17,221 bases of DNA from Alcaligenaceae bacterium (GCA_029265335.1 JAJUJN010000009.1:1-17221); one strand, 5' to 3'. Shown: positions 1 to 9,533, counted from the first letter of the stretch. Notes: a model not told the origin generated them from the sequence alone. Translations and numbers: made by a program.

Positions 1-626
1 GACTTGAGAATACTGAGCTTGGTGGAAACCTTGGCGCCACCCACAATGGCCACCATGGGCCGCGCAGGTGACTCCAACGCCCTGCCCAGAGCATCGAGCT
101 CAGCTGCCAGCAAGGGCCCGGCACAGGCCCGAGGCGCATAGCGCGCCATACCCTCGGTGGTGGCCTCGGCACGATGCGCGGTGCCAAAGGCGTCGTTCAC
201 GTAGACGTCGCACAAGGCAGCCAGGCGGCGCGCCAGCACATGGTCGTTGGCCCGTTCCCCCACGTTGCCCCGACAGTTCTCCAACAGCACGACCTGCCCG
301 GGCGAGACCTGAACGCCGTCGACCCAGTCGGTGAGCAGGCTCACTTCCTGGCCGAGTAACTCGGCAAGACGCTCGCCCACGGGCGCCAGACTATCGGCTG
401 CCGTGAGTTCGCCTTCGGTGGGCCTGCCCAGGTGGGACGTAACCATGACCGCTGCGCCAGCGTCGAGGGCGAGGCGGATGGCTGGAACCGACGCCCGGAT
501 ACGGGTGTCTTCGGTGATGTTGCCTTGCTCATCTTGCGGCACATTGAGATCGGCGCGGATGAACACGCGCCGTCCCTTGAGCTCACCGCGCTCGGCCAGC
601 TCGGCGAGCGTGAGGATGTGAGACAT
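1..626 (-). CDS. pgk: Phosphoglycerate kinase, N-terminal part (gene continues outside the window)
   Basis: Cytoplasmic glycolytic/gluconeogenic enzyme that interconverts 1,3-bisphosphoglycerate + ADP and 3-phosphoglycerate + ATP. About 208 residues are visible, the N-terminal lobe plus the start of the nucleotide-binding lobe; the family usually has about 390-400. Substrate-side motifs are RADLNVP (residues 24-30), SHLGRP (64-69), LENCRGN, and DAFGTAHR; the GGAKVSTK element that begins the ATP domain is also present. The ATG at 626 has a GGAGA Shine-Dalgarno and lies 12 bases after the gap stop codon, so pgk is the third gene of a tkt-gap-pgk operon and is probably translated from the same transcript. 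The 3' half is cut by the window edge, so integrity cannot be judged. Identification is secure. Confidence 0.96.
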   Translation of the reverse strand, partial: MSHILTLAELAERGELKGRRVFIRADLNVPQDEQGNITEDTRIRASVPAIRLALDAGAAVMVTSHLGRPTEGELTAADSLAPVGERLAELLGQEVSLLTDWVDGVQVSPGQVVLLENCRGNVGERANDHVLARRLAALCDVYVNDAFGTAHRAEATTEGMARYAPRACAGPLLAAELDALGRALESPARPMVAIVGGAKVSTKLSILK

Positions 627-638
627 CGATATCTCCGT

Positions 639-1649
639 TTACTTCGCCGTCATGAGCGCAACGGTCGTGTCCAGCATCCGGTTGGAAAAGCCCCATTCGT
701 TGTCGTACCAGCTCGACACCTTCACCAGATTGCCCGACACCTTGGTGAGGGTGGAATCGAACACGCTGGAAGCAGGGTTGTGGTTGAAGTCGATCGACAC
801 CAGCGGGGCGGTGTTGTACTCGAGAATGCCTTTGAGCTGACCTTCGGCGGCCTCTTTGAGCACCGCGTTCACTTCTTCCACCGAGGTTTCGCGAGCGGCC
901 ACAAAGGAGAGGTCGACCAGCGAGACGTTGATGGTGGGCACCCGAATGGCATAGCCATCGAGCTTGCCATCGAGTTCCGGCAACACCAGGCCCACAGCCG
1001 CGGCGGCGCCGGTTTTGGTGGGAATCATGCTCTGCGTTGCCGAACGGGCGCGACGCAGATCCGTGTGATAAACGTCGGTGAGAACCTGATCGTTGGTGTA
1101 GGCATGCACCGTGGTCATCAAACCGTTCAGCACGCCGATCTTTTCGTTCAGCGGCTGCACCAGGGGCGCCAGACAGTTGGTGGTGCACGATGCGTTGGAA
1201 ATGACGGTGTGCTCGGCTTTCAACACCTGGTGGTTGACGCCGTACACCACGGTAGCGTCAACATCCTTGCCGCCCGGAGCCGAAATGATCACCTTGCGGG
1301 CGCCTGCCTGCAAATGGGCCGAGGCCTTCTCTTTGGAGGCAAAAAAGCCGGTGCACTCCAGCACGACGTCGACTTTGAGATCGCTCCAGGGCAGATCGGC
1401 AGGGTTGCGCTCTGCCAGAACACGGATGCGGTCACCGTTCACCAGCATGTGGTCGCCATCGACCTCGACGGTGCCAGGGAACTTGCCATGCGCGGTGTCG
1501 TATTGCGTGAGGTGGGCGTTGGTGTTGGGGTCACCCAGATCGTTGATGGCAACGATTTCGATATCGTGGGTTTTGCCACCTTCGTAATGTGCGCGCAGAA
1601 TGTTGCGGCCAATCCGGCCATAGCCGTTGATGGCAACTCGAATGGTCAT
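639..1649 (-). CDS. gap: Glyceraldehyde-3-phosphate dehydrogenase, type I
   Basis: NAD-dependent oxidative phosphorylation of glyceraldehyde 3-phosphate to 1,3-bisphosphoglycerate, in the cytoplasm. The protein has 336 residues, the normal length. The Rossmann motif INGYGRIGR lies at about residues 7-15, the NAD-ribose-binding Asp is D37 (AINDLGD), the catalytic cysteine is C155 in SNASCTTNC, and the catalytic base is H182 in VHAYTND; the C-terminal [13 protein letters not shown] signature is intact. The start was set at the ATG at 1649 ([11 protein letters not shown]), with AGGAG 8 bases upstream. The same frame is open further upstream, but that stretch lies inside tkt and has no homology to the family. 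It sits 32 bases after tkt and 12 before pgk. D37 points to NAD rather than NADP use; that is inference from the family. Confidence 0.98.
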   Translation of the reverse strand: MTIRVAINGYGRIGRNILRAHYEGGKTHDIEIVAINDLGDPNTNAHLTQYDTAHGKFPGTVEVDGDHMLVNGDRIRVLAERNPADLPWSDLKVDVVLECTGFFASKEKASAHLQAGARKVIISAPGGKDVDATVVYGVNHQVLKAEHTVISNASCTTNCLAPLVQPLNEKIGVLNGLMTTVHAYTNDQVLTDVYHTDLRRARSATQSMIPTKTGAAAAVGLVLPELDGKLDGYAIRVPTINVSLVDLSFVAARETSVEEVNAVLKEAAEGQLKGILEYNTAPLVSIDFNHNPASSVFDSTLTKVSGNLVKVSSWYDNEWGFSNRMLDTTVALMTAK

Positions 1650-1681
1650 GATGAGACTCCTGGAAAGATCAAATCGGTCAA

Positions 1682-3745
1682 TCAGGCCAACACCCGCTCC
1701 ACTGCGCGAACCACAGCGTCGGCGGTAATGTTGAAATGCTGGAACAGCGTGCCGGCAGGCGCCGACTCGCCAAAGGTATCGATTCCCACAACCTCGCCCT
1801 CGAGGCCTACATATTTGCGCCAGTAATCGGTGACTCCGGCCTCTACCGCCACGCGTGGCAAGCCGGCTGGCAATACCTGGCGCTGCCAGCTGGCATCCTG
1901 GGCGTCGAAGAGCTCGGTGCAAGGCATGGATACCACTCGCACGGCGACACCACGCTCTGCCAAAGTGTCTTGGGCCTGCAGGGCCAGCGCCACTTCCGAA
2001 CCGGTGGCCAAAATGACGGCCTGCGCATGCTCGGCATCGCGCAGCACATAACCACCACGCTCAATCGCTGCCACCGTGGCGGGCTCTCGCGGTACGAAAG
2101 GCAGGTTCTGGCGCGACAACAGCAGCGCCGTAGGGCCGCCGGCGCGCACATCCATGCCGATGCTGGCCGGGCGGCGCACAGCAGCGGCCCATGCCACCGC
2201 GGTTTCGGTGGTGTCTGCGGGTCGCCAGACATGCAGATTGGGGATGAGGCGCAAACTGGCCGCGTGCTCCACCGATTGATGGGTGGGACCATCTTCGCCC
2301 AGTCCGATGGAGTCGTGGGTGAAAACATGCACCACACGCTGCTTCATCAATGCCGCCATGCGCAGCGCGTTGCGGGAGTAATCAGAAAAAGTCAGGAAAG
2401 TGCCGCCGAACGGCAAAAAACCACCATGCAGTGCCAGACCGTTCATGATGGCAGCCATGCCGAACTCGCGCACACCGTAGTTGATATGCCGCCCCGCCGA
2501 GTGCGGCTGGCCGTCGACGGGCGCGCGCAAGGCGGTGACACCGGGCCAATCGGTAAAGTTTGAACCCGTGAGGTCGGCCGAACCGCCAATGAGTTCGGGC
2601 AACATCTCGGCGAGAGCCGCAATGACCTGTTGCGAAGCCTTGCGCGTGGCCAGGGTTTCGCCCCGAGCCACCACTTCTTGCAGGAATTGCTCGAAGCGCT
2701 GGTTGAAATCAGCCGGTAAATCACCCCGCATGCGTCGCTCGAACTCAGCGGCCAGCTCGGGGTGCTCGTTTTGGTAGGCCTCGAAGCGGGCTTCCCACTC
2801 GCCGCGTAAAGTGGCGCCCTGCTCGCGAAAATCCCAGGCGTCGCGAACCGGCTGCGGTACGGCAAAGCGTTCGCTATCCCAACCCAGGGCCTCGCGAGTG
2901 GCAGCGATTTCAGCATCGCCCAGGGGAGCGCCGTGCACTTTTTCGCTACCCGCCAGGTTGGGTGCGCCCTTGCCGATGACAGTGCGGCACACAATGAGAG
3001 TGGGCGCTGCGGTTTGGTTGCGCGCCCTGGCGATGGCCTCGGCGACCTCGCTCACGCTGTGACCGTCGATTGCCGGTATGACGTTCCAGCCATAGGCCTT
3101 GAAACGAGCGACGGTGTCGTCGGCGAACCAATGCTGAACGTTGCCATCGATGGAGATGCCGTTGTCGTCGTAGAGCACAATGAGGCGCGAGAGCTTGAGC
3201 GTGCCCGCCAACGACGCCACTTCGTGCGAAATGCCTTCCATCAGGCAACCGTCGCCCACAATGGCGAAGGTGTGATGATTTACCACTTCGTGACCGGGTC
3301 GGTTGAACTCGGCGGCCAGCAGGCGCTCGGCCAGCGCCATGCCCACCGCGTTGCCCAGCCCCTGGCCGAGCGGGCCCGTGGTGGTTTCAACCCCCGGGGT
3401 GATGCCCACCTCGGGATGCCCTGGTGTGAGCGAATGCAGTTGCCGGAACTGGCGCAGTTCTTCCAGCGAAAGCTCGTAGCCACAGAGGTGCAGCAAGGCA
3501 TAGAGCAGCATGGAGCCATGACCGTTCGAGAGCACAAAGCGATCACGCCCAGGCCATTGCGGATTGGCCGGATCGTGGCGCATCTGATGACGCCACAAAG
3601 CCACGGCAACCTCTGCCAGACCCATGGGAGCTCCCGGGTGGCCGGACTTCGCCTGTTGCACGGCATCCATGGCAAGGATTCGAATGGCGTGAGCCATCTG
3701 GGTGTCGTCTGGACGGGCTGACGAAGCGGCTGCGGAGTGGGTCAT
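1682..3745 (-). CDS. tkt: Transketolase
   Basis: Thiamine-diphosphate enzyme that moves two-carbon units between pentose-phosphate sugars and glycolytic intermediates. The 687 residues include a family-length core of about 665 and a short N-terminal extension. Visible motifs: SGHPGAP with H36, SNGHGS with H76, TPGHPE with H110, the TPP motif from GDG (164-166) to N195, and the pyrimidine-domain element [15 protein letters not shown], whose Glu activates the cofactor. The start is uncertain: the ATG at 3745 has no clear Shine-Dalgarno, and the in-frame ATG at 3697 ([15 protein letters not shown]) is closer to where homologues begin. It is first of the tkt-gap-pgk operon, an arrangement I recall from Bordetella and relatives. 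Function is secure, start is not. Confidence 0.96.
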   Translation of the reverse strand: MTHSAAASSARPDDTQMAHAIRILAMDAVQQAKSGHPGAPMGLAEVAVALWRHQMRHDPANPQWPGRDRFVLSNGHGSMLLYALLHLCGYELSLEELRQFRQLHSLTPGHPEVGITPGVETTTGPLGQGLGNAVGMALAERLLAAEFNRPGHEVVNHHTFAIVGDGCLMEGISHEVASLAGTLKLSRLIVLYDDNGISIDGNVQHWFADDTVARFKAYGWNVIPAIDGHSVSEVAEAIARARNQTAAPTLIVCRTVIGKGAPNLAGSEKVHGAPLGDAEIAATREALGWDSERFAVPQPVRDAWDFREQGATLRGEWEARFEAYQNEHPELAAEFERRMRGDLPADFNQRFEQFLQEVVARGETLATRKASQQVIAALAEMLPELIGGSADLTGSNFTDWPGVTALRAPVDGQPHSAGRHINYGVREFGMAAIMNGLALHGGFLPFGGTFLTFSDYSRNALRMAALMKQRVVHVFTHDSIGLGEDGPTHQSVEHAASLRLIPNLHVWRPADTTETAVAWAAAVRRPASIGMDVRAGGPTALLLSRQNLPFVPREPATVAAIERGGYVLRDAEHAQAVILATGSEVALALQAQDTLAERGVAVRVVSMPCTELFDAQDASWQRQVLPAGLPRVAVEAGVTDYWRKYVGLEGEVVGIDTFGESAPAGTLFQHFNITADAVVRAVERVLA

Positions 3746-3784
3746 GGAACAAAACGGCCTGTGATCAACACTGGTAAACCCCTA

Positions 3785-3804
3785 ATTTTACCGTGAATTG
3801 TCAA
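3785..3804 (-). promoter_or_regulatory. Candidate promoter elements upstream of tkt
   Basis: On the minus strand there is a TAAAAT -10-like hexamer at 3785-3790 and a perfect TTGACA at 3799-3804. They are only 8 bases apart, so they cannot be one standard sigma70 promoter: either TAAAAT works with a poor -35 further upstream, or TTGACA works with a poor -10 downstream. It is the only AT-rich stretch in front of the tkt operon, so a start site near 3775-3780 is plausible. Confidence 0.4.
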
Positions 3805-3845
3805 GCTTGCCCCGGCCACCCATCGGCGAGTGGGCCGGGCGCCGA

Positions 3846-3851
3846 TACAAT
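3846..3851 (+). promoter_or_regulatory. Possible -10 element for rsmE
   Basis: TACAAT in the context GATACAATCGG, 33 bases before the rsmE ATG, resembles -10 boxes common in Burkholderiales. The hexamer 17 bases upstream (TCGGCG) is a poor -35, so the call depends on the -10 and its position only. Confidence 0.35.
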
Positions 3852-3884
3852 CGGCCGCATTGCTGTTCGCCGCCGACGTTGATC

Positions 3885-4625
3885 ATGACCGCTCCCCGCT
3901 TCTTTCACCCCCCACCCCAGCCCCACAACACCCAGGCCGAATTGCCCGAGGCTGCGGCCCACCACGCGCTGCGCGTGCTGCGCCTGCGGGACGGTCAGGC
4001 CATCGAACTCTTCGACGGTGAGGGTTGGGCGGTATCGGGCACGCTCCGCGTGGCGGGTCGCAAGGTGCAGGCGCAAGTGGGCGAGGCCCGTCAATCGGCG
4101 CCGCGCCGCGGCCAACTGACGCTTTATCAGGGGATCCCCGCCAGCGACCGCATGGACTGGGTGGTGGAGAAAGCCACGGAACTTGGCGTGGCCCGGATTG
4201 TGCCGGTGCTCACCCGACGCACGGTGCTCAAGTTGCAGGGCGAACGCCGTGAGCGCAGGTGGCAGCATTGGCAGCGTATTGTGCTGGCCGCTTGTGCGCA
4301 AAGTGGGCGCAACGATCTGCTCGAGGTGCTGCCACCCCTGCCGTGGGCCGAAGCGCTGGTGCATGCGCAAGGTGACGGTGGTCTGCACCTGCTCTGCCAC
4401 CCCGAGGCTCCCACCACGCTCACCGAATGTCTGCGCCAGCAGGCGCCCGAACAGCTGGCCTTATGGGTAGGGCCGGAAGGCGGCTGGGAGGCCAACGAAT
4501 ATACCGAAGCCCTGCGCGCGGGGGTACACCCTGTGCGCCATGGCGCACTGACCCTGCGCAGCGAAACCGCCGGCCTGGCGCTCGCCGCTGCCAGCAGCGC
4601 CCTGCTAGGCTGGGTTGACGCCTGA
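3885..4625 (+). CDS. rsmE: 16S rRNA (uracil-1498-N3)-methyltransferase
   Basis: SPOUT-fold methyltransferase that uses S-adenosylmethionine to methylate U1498 of 16S rRNA in the 30S subunit. 246 residues, normal for the family (about 240-250). An N-terminal PUA-like region (HHALRVLRLRDGQAIELFDGEG, described in pieces: HHALRVLRLR at 26-35 and ELFDGEG at 41-47) is followed by the knot domain with EKATELGV (95-102), the GPEGGW loop (196-201) and LRSETAGLAL (224-233). The usual LGxRILRxETA element reads LTLRSETA here, a mild variant. The ATG at 3885 fits the family N-terminus (MTAPRFF); the frame is open upstream but without family sequence. Divergent from tkt and convergent with the barstar gene; its TGA falls inside the inverted repeat at 4621-4650. 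Confidence 0.95.
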   Translation: MTAPRFFHPPPQPHNTQAELPEAAAHHALRVLRLRDGQAIELFDGEGWAVSGTLRVAGRKVQAQVGEARQSAPRRGQLTLYQGIPASDRMDWVVEKATELGVARIVPVLTRRTVLKLQGERRERRWQHWQRIVLAACAQSGRNDLLEVLPPLPWAEALVHAQGDGGLHLLCHPEAPTTLTECLRQQAPEQLALWVGPEGGWEANEYTEALRAGVHPVRHGALTLRSETAGLALAAASSALLGWVDA

Positions 4626-4650
4626 CACCTCAGCTCTGAGGAGTGTCAGG
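4621..4650. terminator. Inverted repeat holding the stop codons of both convergent genes
   Basis: Arms CCTGACAC and GTGTCAGG (8 perfect base pairs) enclose an inner CTCAG-CT-CTGAG stem, with a two-base bulge on the right side. The left arm contains the TGA of rsmE (4623-4625) and the right arm contains the TGA of the barstar gene on the other strand (4646-4648). No T tract follows on either strand, so it is not a textbook intrinsic terminator. It most likely acts as a two-way hairpin between convergent genes, protecting 3' ends or assisting termination. Confidence 0.5.
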
Positions 4651-5050
4651 GCAAGGAGGCATAAGCCAGCACCCGATTCTCGTCGCGTGCATGCTCGGCG
4701 GCGTCGAAACAGGTGTCGAGAATGTCGGGCACGTGAGGAGCAAGCCCCGGTTCGTCGAGATTGAGCCCCCGCAGCAGCAATAAGGCGCCGTGCGACTGCT
4801 CCGCCATGGTAGTGGTGAGACAATCGAGCAAGGCGTCGAGGTCGCTGCCGAAGTACTCGGGGTAATCGACGGCATTTGCAATGGCGCGCAATACCGCCGA
4901 CTTTGATTTGGCGCGGGCACAATCGGCCTCGAACACCACATAGCCCAATGCCTGGGCCGCTTTTTGTACCGTTTCTGCTTCGCCGGGCTGCACCACCAGT
5001 GGGCCTCCGCGTTGCAACTGCTCTTGCCATGCCATCTGCGTGCCTGCCAT
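4646..5050 (-). CDS. Barstar-family protein (ribonuclease inhibitor fold)
   Basis: 134 residues. The central block with DYPEYFGSDLDALLDCL (about residues 62-78) matches the barstar family, in which that helix-loop and its aspartates contact the active site of a barnase-type RNase. The C-terminal part has the usual LLLLRGLN strand followed by helix. No signal peptide, so a cytoplasmic protein. The ATG at 5050 is preceded by GAGGA at normal spacing; an in-frame ATG five codons later is the alternative. It starts 33 bases after the patatin stop and probably shares the maeB transcript. Homologues are typically immunity proteins for a secreted guanyl-specific RNase, but no RNase gene is present here, so its target is unknown. 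Confidence 0.85.
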   Translation of the reverse strand: MAGTQMAWQEQLQRGGPLVVQPGEAETVQKAAQALGYVVFEADCARAKSKSAVLRAIANAVDYPEYFGSDLDALLDCLTTTMAEQSHGALLLLRGLNLDEPGLAPHVPDILDTCFDAAEHARDENRVLAYASLP

Positions 5051-5083
5051 GGTTACGTCCTCATACCGATTAAACCCCGGAAC

Positions 5084-6307
5084 TCACGATGTGGCTTGCG
5101 GGATGTCAAAAAAGTCGCGCACTTCGTCGGCGCGGGCCAAAGTGTCTTGCCAACCCAACTCGACGAGTTCGCGAGTGTAGGCCTGTTCGAACAAAATATA
5201 GGAAACTAACGCGGAGCCCTTGGTACGTCCAGGGTCTGCCGATACGCCTATCGCACCCAACAGGGCCCGCATGGTAGCAGGCAGATCGCAAACATGGCGC
5301 GCGGCGATTTCGTCGAGGTTCTGGCTGGGTGTAATCGCCAGAATTCGCACCGGACGCACGTTCAGATGCTTCTGCATCTCCGGCGTGAGCTGTCTGGCCA
5401 CGGCATTGATGCGCTCGGCCTGCTCGCAATCAGCGGCCACGCTATCCAGAAAAATGTTGGATAGCGCGTGCCCTGCCACCTGAGCCAGCGACGGATAGGA
5501 GTCTTCGCGATCTACCGGCGGATTTTCGTACGACCGACCCGTGGCCACCACCATGATGCGATCCGCCCCCAGATGGATGGCCGGACTCAGCGGCGCCAGC
5601 TGCCGCATGGCCCCGTCGCCGCACCATTCCACGGTGTCACCCACGCGCACTCGGCGGGCCGGAAAGATGAAAGGAATGGCGCTGGACGCCAACAAGTGGT
5701 CGAGGGTGATGCGCTCGCGCACCGCCTGGCGCAGGGCGCGCTGCCAGGACGGCACCTCGGCGGGCGTTTGATAAAAGGTGAGATGCCGGCCCGAAGAATA
5801 TCCCGAGGCGGTCACCGCGACCGCGCTGAGCACGCCGTCTTCGAGATTTTCTTCAAGCTGTCGAAAATCCATGATCTCTCTCAGCAAGTGAATCAGAGGT
5901 TCGCTGTCGAGAAACGAACGCGGTCGGTCGCGGGTGAGGCGCGCCAGCATCCAGCCGAATGACAGCATCGACAACCAGCGCACGCCGGTGGCGGCCACGC
6001 CGATGGAGTCGGCCCGATACACTTGATTGGTTTCGAGGTTTTCCCAGATACCCACGATGCGGCGCACCGCGCTACGCGGCCGGTGCGCCGCACAGGCCAG
6101 CGCCGCTGCGTTGATGGCGCCTGCCGAAGTGCCGCAAATTACGTCGAAGGGGTTGCAGACCGCGTGCTGCGGTGAAGCGTCAGCCAGCAAGCGACAAACC
6201 GCCTTGAGGACACCGGCCTGATACGCCGCACGGGCTCCACCGCCCGTGAGCACCAGACCGGTACTTGGGCGGGTTTTGACTGGGGAATCAGCGCTCCAGG
6301 TTGGCAT
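5084..6307 (-). CDS. Patatin-like phospholipase family protein
   Basis: Predicted serine acyl hydrolase of 407 residues. The patatin dyad is complete: the oxyanion-hole loop GGGAR (22-26), the nucleophile motif GTSAG with S61 (59-63), and the Asp of DGA at D231. There is no signal peptide and no obvious transmembrane segment; some patatins bind membranes peripherally. A C-terminal region (about 250-407) of mostly helical character follows the catalytic domain. The only plausible ATG is at 6307, inside the end of maeB, overlapping it by 20 bases with a weak Shine-Dalgarno, so translation is probably coupled to maeB. The substrate cannot be told from sequence: phospholipids, lysophospholipids and polyhydroxyalkanoate are all possible. 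Confidence 0.9.
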   Translation of the reverse strand: MPTWSADSPVKTRPSTGLVLTGGGARAAYQAGVLKAVCRLLADASPQHAVCNPFDVICGTSAGAINAAALACAAHRPRSAVRRIVGIWENLETNQVYRADSIGVAATGVRWLSMLSFGWMLARLTRDRPRSFLDSEPLIHLLREIMDFRQLEENLEDGVLSAVAVTASGYSSGRHLTFYQTPAEVPSWQRALRQAVRERITLDHLLASSAIPFIFPARRVRVGDTVEWCGDGAMRQLAPLSPAIHLGADRIMVVATGRSYENPPVDREDSYPSLAQVAGHALSNIFLDSVAADCEQAERINAVARQLTPEMQKHLNVRPVRILAITPSQNLDEIAARHVCDLPATMRALLGAIGVSADPGRTKGSALVSYILFEQAYTRELVELGWQDTLARADEVRDFFDIPQATS

Positions 6308-8576
6308 CCACTATTGCGAGAGCAGTCACGTTGACGATCCGCCGCACCGTGGCGCTGGGCGTGAGCACATGCACGGGCGCCGCGGCACCCAGCAGCACCG
6401 GGCCAACCGCCACGTTGCCGCCAGCGGCGGTCTTGAGCAAGTTATACGCGATATTGCCCGACTCGATATTAGGACACACCAACAGATTGGCCGAACCACT
6501 CAACGTTGAGGTGGGCAGGATGCGCTGGCGCCCTTCAGGATCCAAGGCGACGTCGCCATGCATCTCGCCGTCGACCTCAAGCCAGGGAGCCTCGCGGCGC
6601 AGGATGGCCAGGGCCTCGCGTTGCTTCACGGCCGATGGCGAATCGCTGGAGCCAAAGTTGGAGTGCGACAGCAGCGCCGCTTTGGGCTCGAGATTGAGCC
6701 GCTTCATTTCTTCGGCGGCCATGATGGTGATATTGGCGATTTCTTCGGCGGTGGGATTGTCGTTGACGTGGGTGTCGACCAAGGCGATGGTGCGCTCGGG
6801 CAGCACCAGAAAGTTCATGGCGCCATAGGCTCGGGCACCTTCGCGCCGACCGATCACTTCGTCGATATAACGCAGATGGTTGTTGTACAGGCCAACCGTG
6901 CCGCAGACCATGGCATCGGCCTCGCCCAGGTGGATCATCATGGCCCCGATCAGGGTGAGGCGCCGGCGCATTTCTACCTTGGCGAGGTCTTCGGTGATGC
7001 CCCGACGATTCATGATCTGCCAGTAAGAGGTCCAGTACTTGCGAAAACGCGGGTCGAACTCCGGGTTCGTGACTTCGACATCTTCACCCAGTCGCATCCG
7101 CAGACCGGCACGTTCAATGCGGGCCGCCAGCACCGACGGACGACCGACCAATATCGGCTTGCCCAGCTTTTCGTCGAGCACGATCTGCACCGCGCGCAGC
7201 ACGCGTTCGTCTTCGCCCTCGGCAAACACAATGCGGTTGCGCCCTCCTTCGCGCACGAGCTGCTTGGCCAAGCTGAAGATGGGAGTCATGAACGCTCCCG
7301 AGTGATACACGAATTGCTGCAGCTGATTGACGTAGACGTCCATGTCGGCAATGGGCCGACTGGCCACACCGGCATCCATGGCCGCCTGAGCAACGGCAGG
7401 CGCAATGCGCAGAATCAAGCGCGGGTCGAAGGGCTTGGGAATGAGATACTCGGGCCCGAAGGAAATATCGTTGCGCCCATAGGCCAGGGCCACCACGTCG
7501 CTCATTTCTTCTTCGGCCAGGCCGGCAATGGCGTGCACGGCGGCAATTTCCATTTCGCGCGTGATCGCGGTGGCGCCCACGTCGAGCGCGCCCCGAAACA
7601 TATACGGGAAGCACAGCACATTGTTGACCTGGTTGGGATAGTCGGACCGACCGGTAGCCATCACTGCGTCGCTCCGCACCTCGTGCACTACCTCGGGCAG
7701 CACCTCGGGCTCGGGGTTGGCGAGCGCCAGAATGATGGGGCGCTCGGCCATTTGAGCCACCATTTCGGGCTTGAGCACGCCACCAGCGGACAAACCCAGA
7801 AAGGCGTCGGCGCCGGGAATGACTTCGGCCAGCGTGCGAGCATCGGTGTCGCGCGCGAAGCGGGCTTTTTCGTCGTCCATGAGCGTCGTGCGACCCTTGT
7901 ACACCACGCCTTCGATATCGGTCACCCAGATATTCTCGAGACGCAGGCCAAGATCCACCATGAGTCGCAGACAGGTGAGTGCGGCAGCCCCAGCGCCTGA
8001 GCAGACCAGCTTGATCTCGCTGATGTCTTTTTCAACGACCTTGAGCGCATTCACGAAAGCCGCGGCCACTGTGATTGCGGTGCCGTGCTGGTCGTCGTGG
8101 AACACGGGGATGTTCATGCGCGAGCGCAGCTGCCGCTCGACTTGAAAACACTCGGGCGCCTTGATGTCTTCGAGGTTGATGCCGCCGAACGTGGGCTCGA
8201 GCGCGGCAATGATTTCCACCAGCTTATCAGGGTCGCTCTCGTTGATTTCGATGTCGAAGACGTCGATACCCGCAAACTTCTTGAACAGCACGGCCTTGCC
8301 TTCCATCACGGGCTTGGAGGCCAGTGCACCGATAGACCCCAGGCCGAGCACGGCCGTGCCGTTGGTGATGACGCCAACCAGGTTGCCACGTGCGGTGTAA
8401 CGGAAGACGTTGACGGGATCGTCGACGATCTCTTCGCACGCCGCGGCAACGCCAGGTGAATAGGCCAGAGCCAAGTCGCGTTGGTTGGTCATGTGCTTGG
8501 TGGGCGTGACCGAGATTTTGCCCGGACGATCGAACTCGTGGTATTGCAAGGCGGCTTGGCGAAAAACGGGATCCAT
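6288..8576 (-). CDS. maeB: NADP-dependent malic enzyme with C-terminal phosphotransacetylase-like domain
   Basis: Oxidative decarboxylation of malate to pyruvate with NADP reduction, linking the TCA cycle to pyruvate, NADPH and acetyl-CoA supply. 762 residues, matching the large MaeB type (about 760). The malic enzyme half (1-425) has [10 protein letters not shown], metal-ligand acids in [11 protein letters not shown] (E136, D137) and FHDDQHGTA (D161, D162), and the NADP Rossmann loop CSGAGAAAL (about 192-200). From about residue 430 to the end is a phosphate acetyl/butyryltransferase-like domain, which in E. coli MaeB senses acetyl-CoA and is not known to be catalytic. I took the ATG at 8576 ([13 protein letters not shown]); a GTG at 8585 is the alternative, and neither has a clear Shine-Dalgarno. 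A good promoter lies just upstream. Confidence 0.96.
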   Translation of the reverse strand: MDPVFRQAALQYHEFDRPGKISVTPTKHMTNQRDLALAYSPGVAAACEEIVDDPVNVFRYTARGNLVGVITNGTAVLGLGSIGALASKPVMEGKAVLFKKFAGIDVFDIEINESDPDKLVEIIAALEPTFGGINLEDIKAPECFQVERQLRSRMNIPVFHDDQHGTAITVAAAFVNALKVVEKDISEIKLVCSGAGAAALTCLRLMVDLGLRLENIWVTDIEGVVYKGRTTLMDDEKARFARDTDARTLAEVIPGADAFLGLSAGGVLKPEMVAQMAERPIILALANPEPEVLPEVVHEVRSDAVMATGRSDYPNQVNNVLCFPYMFRGALDVGATAITREMEIAAVHAIAGLAEEEMSDVVALAYGRNDISFGPEYLIPKPFDPRLILRIAPAVAQAAMDAGVASRPIADMDVYVNQLQQFVYHSGAFMTPIFSLAKQLVREGGRNRIVFAEGEDERVLRAVQIVLDEKLGKPILVGRPSVLAARIERAGLRMRLGEDVEVTNPEFDPRFRKYWTSYWQIMNRRGITEDLAKVEMRRRLTLIGAMMIHLGEADAMVCGTVGLYNNHLRYIDEVIGRREGARAYGAMNFLVLPERTIALVDTHVNDNPTAEEIANITIMAAEEMKRLNLEPKAALLSHSNFGSSDSPSAVKQREALAILRREAPWLEVDGEMHGDVALDPEGRQRILPTSTLSGSANLLVCPNIESGNIAYNLLKTAAGGNVAVGPVLLGAAAPVHVLTPSATVRRIVNVTALAIVDANLER

Positions 8577-8605
8577 GAGACACACAATGAAGAATGGGAA
8601 CCCGG

Positions 8606-8634
8606 ATTATCCCTTGCCCGTGGCAGCCGTACAA
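8606..8634 (-). promoter_or_regulatory. Sigma70-type promoter for maeB
   Basis: Read on the minus strand: -35 TTGTAC (8629-8634), a 17-base spacer and -10 GATAAT (8606-8611). A start near 8599 would give a short leader of about 23 bases before the ATG. The promoter sits in the 69-base gap after the FAD-domain gene, so maeB-patatin-barstar can be transcribed separately from the upstream pair. Confidence 0.7.
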
Positions 8635-8645
8635 CTCGCCCAGCG

Positions 8646-9533
8646 CTATGAGGCGCGCAAAGCCAGCGGCGCCAGCACCCACTCCGGATCGAAAGCGCGT
8701 TTCACTTCCACTTCCACCCAGGCGGAAAAGTCGACTTCGGCGGCACCCTGAGGGGCGCGAGAGCGACGTTCGGGCATTGCGGCCTCCGACTCCATGGGCT
8801 GCCACGTGGAAGTGTCGAGCCAGGCCAGAGTGCCACCGGCACCGACCAGCAAATGCGCCAGATTGGGCTCTTCGCGCCACAGTACGTCGAGACGATAGCG
8901 GGCGGGCCATGCGGTCTGTTCGCGCCAGACTTGCATCGACGGCCTTTGGCTGAGACGAAAAAGCTCCGACACAATATCGCGGAGCGCAAGGCCGAGCGGC
9001 GGCCTTTGAGTTTGGCCACCAAAAAGGCCGAGATTATCGAGCTGCCCGTCGAAGAGAAGAACATCGGCGCTGACCAGCCCGCCCGTGGCATTCAGCAGGC
9101 CGTCGACTTCGTGGTCGCGCAGGCCAGCCAGCCAGATGGCGAGCGCAGTGTCGTCGTGTGCCGGATCCACCGGGGCCAGGCCGCGTTCGCGGAGTTCCCC
9201 CGCCGGTGTGCCGGGTGCGAGCCGCACTTGGCCGGCGGACAGCTCTTCCACCCCTGTGAGCTGGGCTGGATCCACCCAAAGCACCGGCTCATCGCGCGCC
9301 ACGTGAGAGCCCGCCAAGGCGAGCTTCACCCGATTCTCGGCGCATAGCGCGCGGGCGTGCATCACGTCTTCTCGGCGCGTGGGTACCAAGCGGGCCTGCT
9401 GCCCCGGACCACCCGACTCGGAGATATCTTCGACCTGCCCTTTCACACTGCGACCAAGCCGCTGCACAAACTGCGTCCAGGGACTCCCGAACAGCCGCCC
9501 GCCCGTCAGGAAGAAGCGCCGACTGGGTTGCAT
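8646..9533 (-). CDS. Divergent FAD-binding (PCMH/GlcE-like) domain protein, probably non-canonical
   Basis: 295 residues. The middle (about 45-150) has the pattern of a PCMH-type FAD-binding domain as in GlcD/GlcE oxidases: VPTRREDVMHARALCAEN, then LWVDPAQLTGVEEL and VRLAPGTPAGELRERGL, then GLVSADVLLFDGQL. The glycine-rich stretch that normally follows and binds the FAD pyrophosphate is missing (LALAGSHVARDE is found instead), so flavin binding is doubtful. The N-terminus MQPSRRFFLTGG resembles a twin-arginine motif, but the following segment is only weakly hydrophobic, so export is unproven. Its ATG overlaps the lytic transglycosylase stop by one base (TGATG), which implies coupled translation. 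No catalytic function can be assigned. Confidence 0.7.
   Translation of the reverse strand: MQPSRRFFLTGGRLFGSPWTQFVQRLGRSVKGQVEDISESGGPGQQARLVPTRREDVMHARALCAENRVKLALAGSHVARDEPVLWVDPAQLTGVEELSAGQVRLAPGTPAGELRERGLAPVDPAHDDTALAIWLAGLRDHEVDGLLNATGGLVSADVLLFDGQLDNLGLFGGQTQRPPLGLALRDIVSELFRLSQRPSMQVWREQTAWPARYRLDVLWREEPNLAHLLVGAGGTLAWLDTSTWQPMESEAAMPERRSRAPQGAAEVDFSAWVEVEVKRAFDPEWVLAPLALRAS

Noticed and set aside
432..1826. A 464-codon open frame on the plus strand across gap and pgk
   Set aside because: It is antisense to two well-identified genes, its translation is His/Gly-rich without domain character, and such frames are common opposite GC-rich coding DNA.
1650..1922. Longer gap protein beginning inside tkt
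   Set aside because: The GAPDH family starts at the ATG at 1649, which has a good ribosome binding site; the extra residues have no family similarity.
6558..8000. A 480-codon plus-strand frame opposite maeB
   Set aside because: Same reason: full overlap with a conserved enzyme, and a low-complexity His-rich translation.
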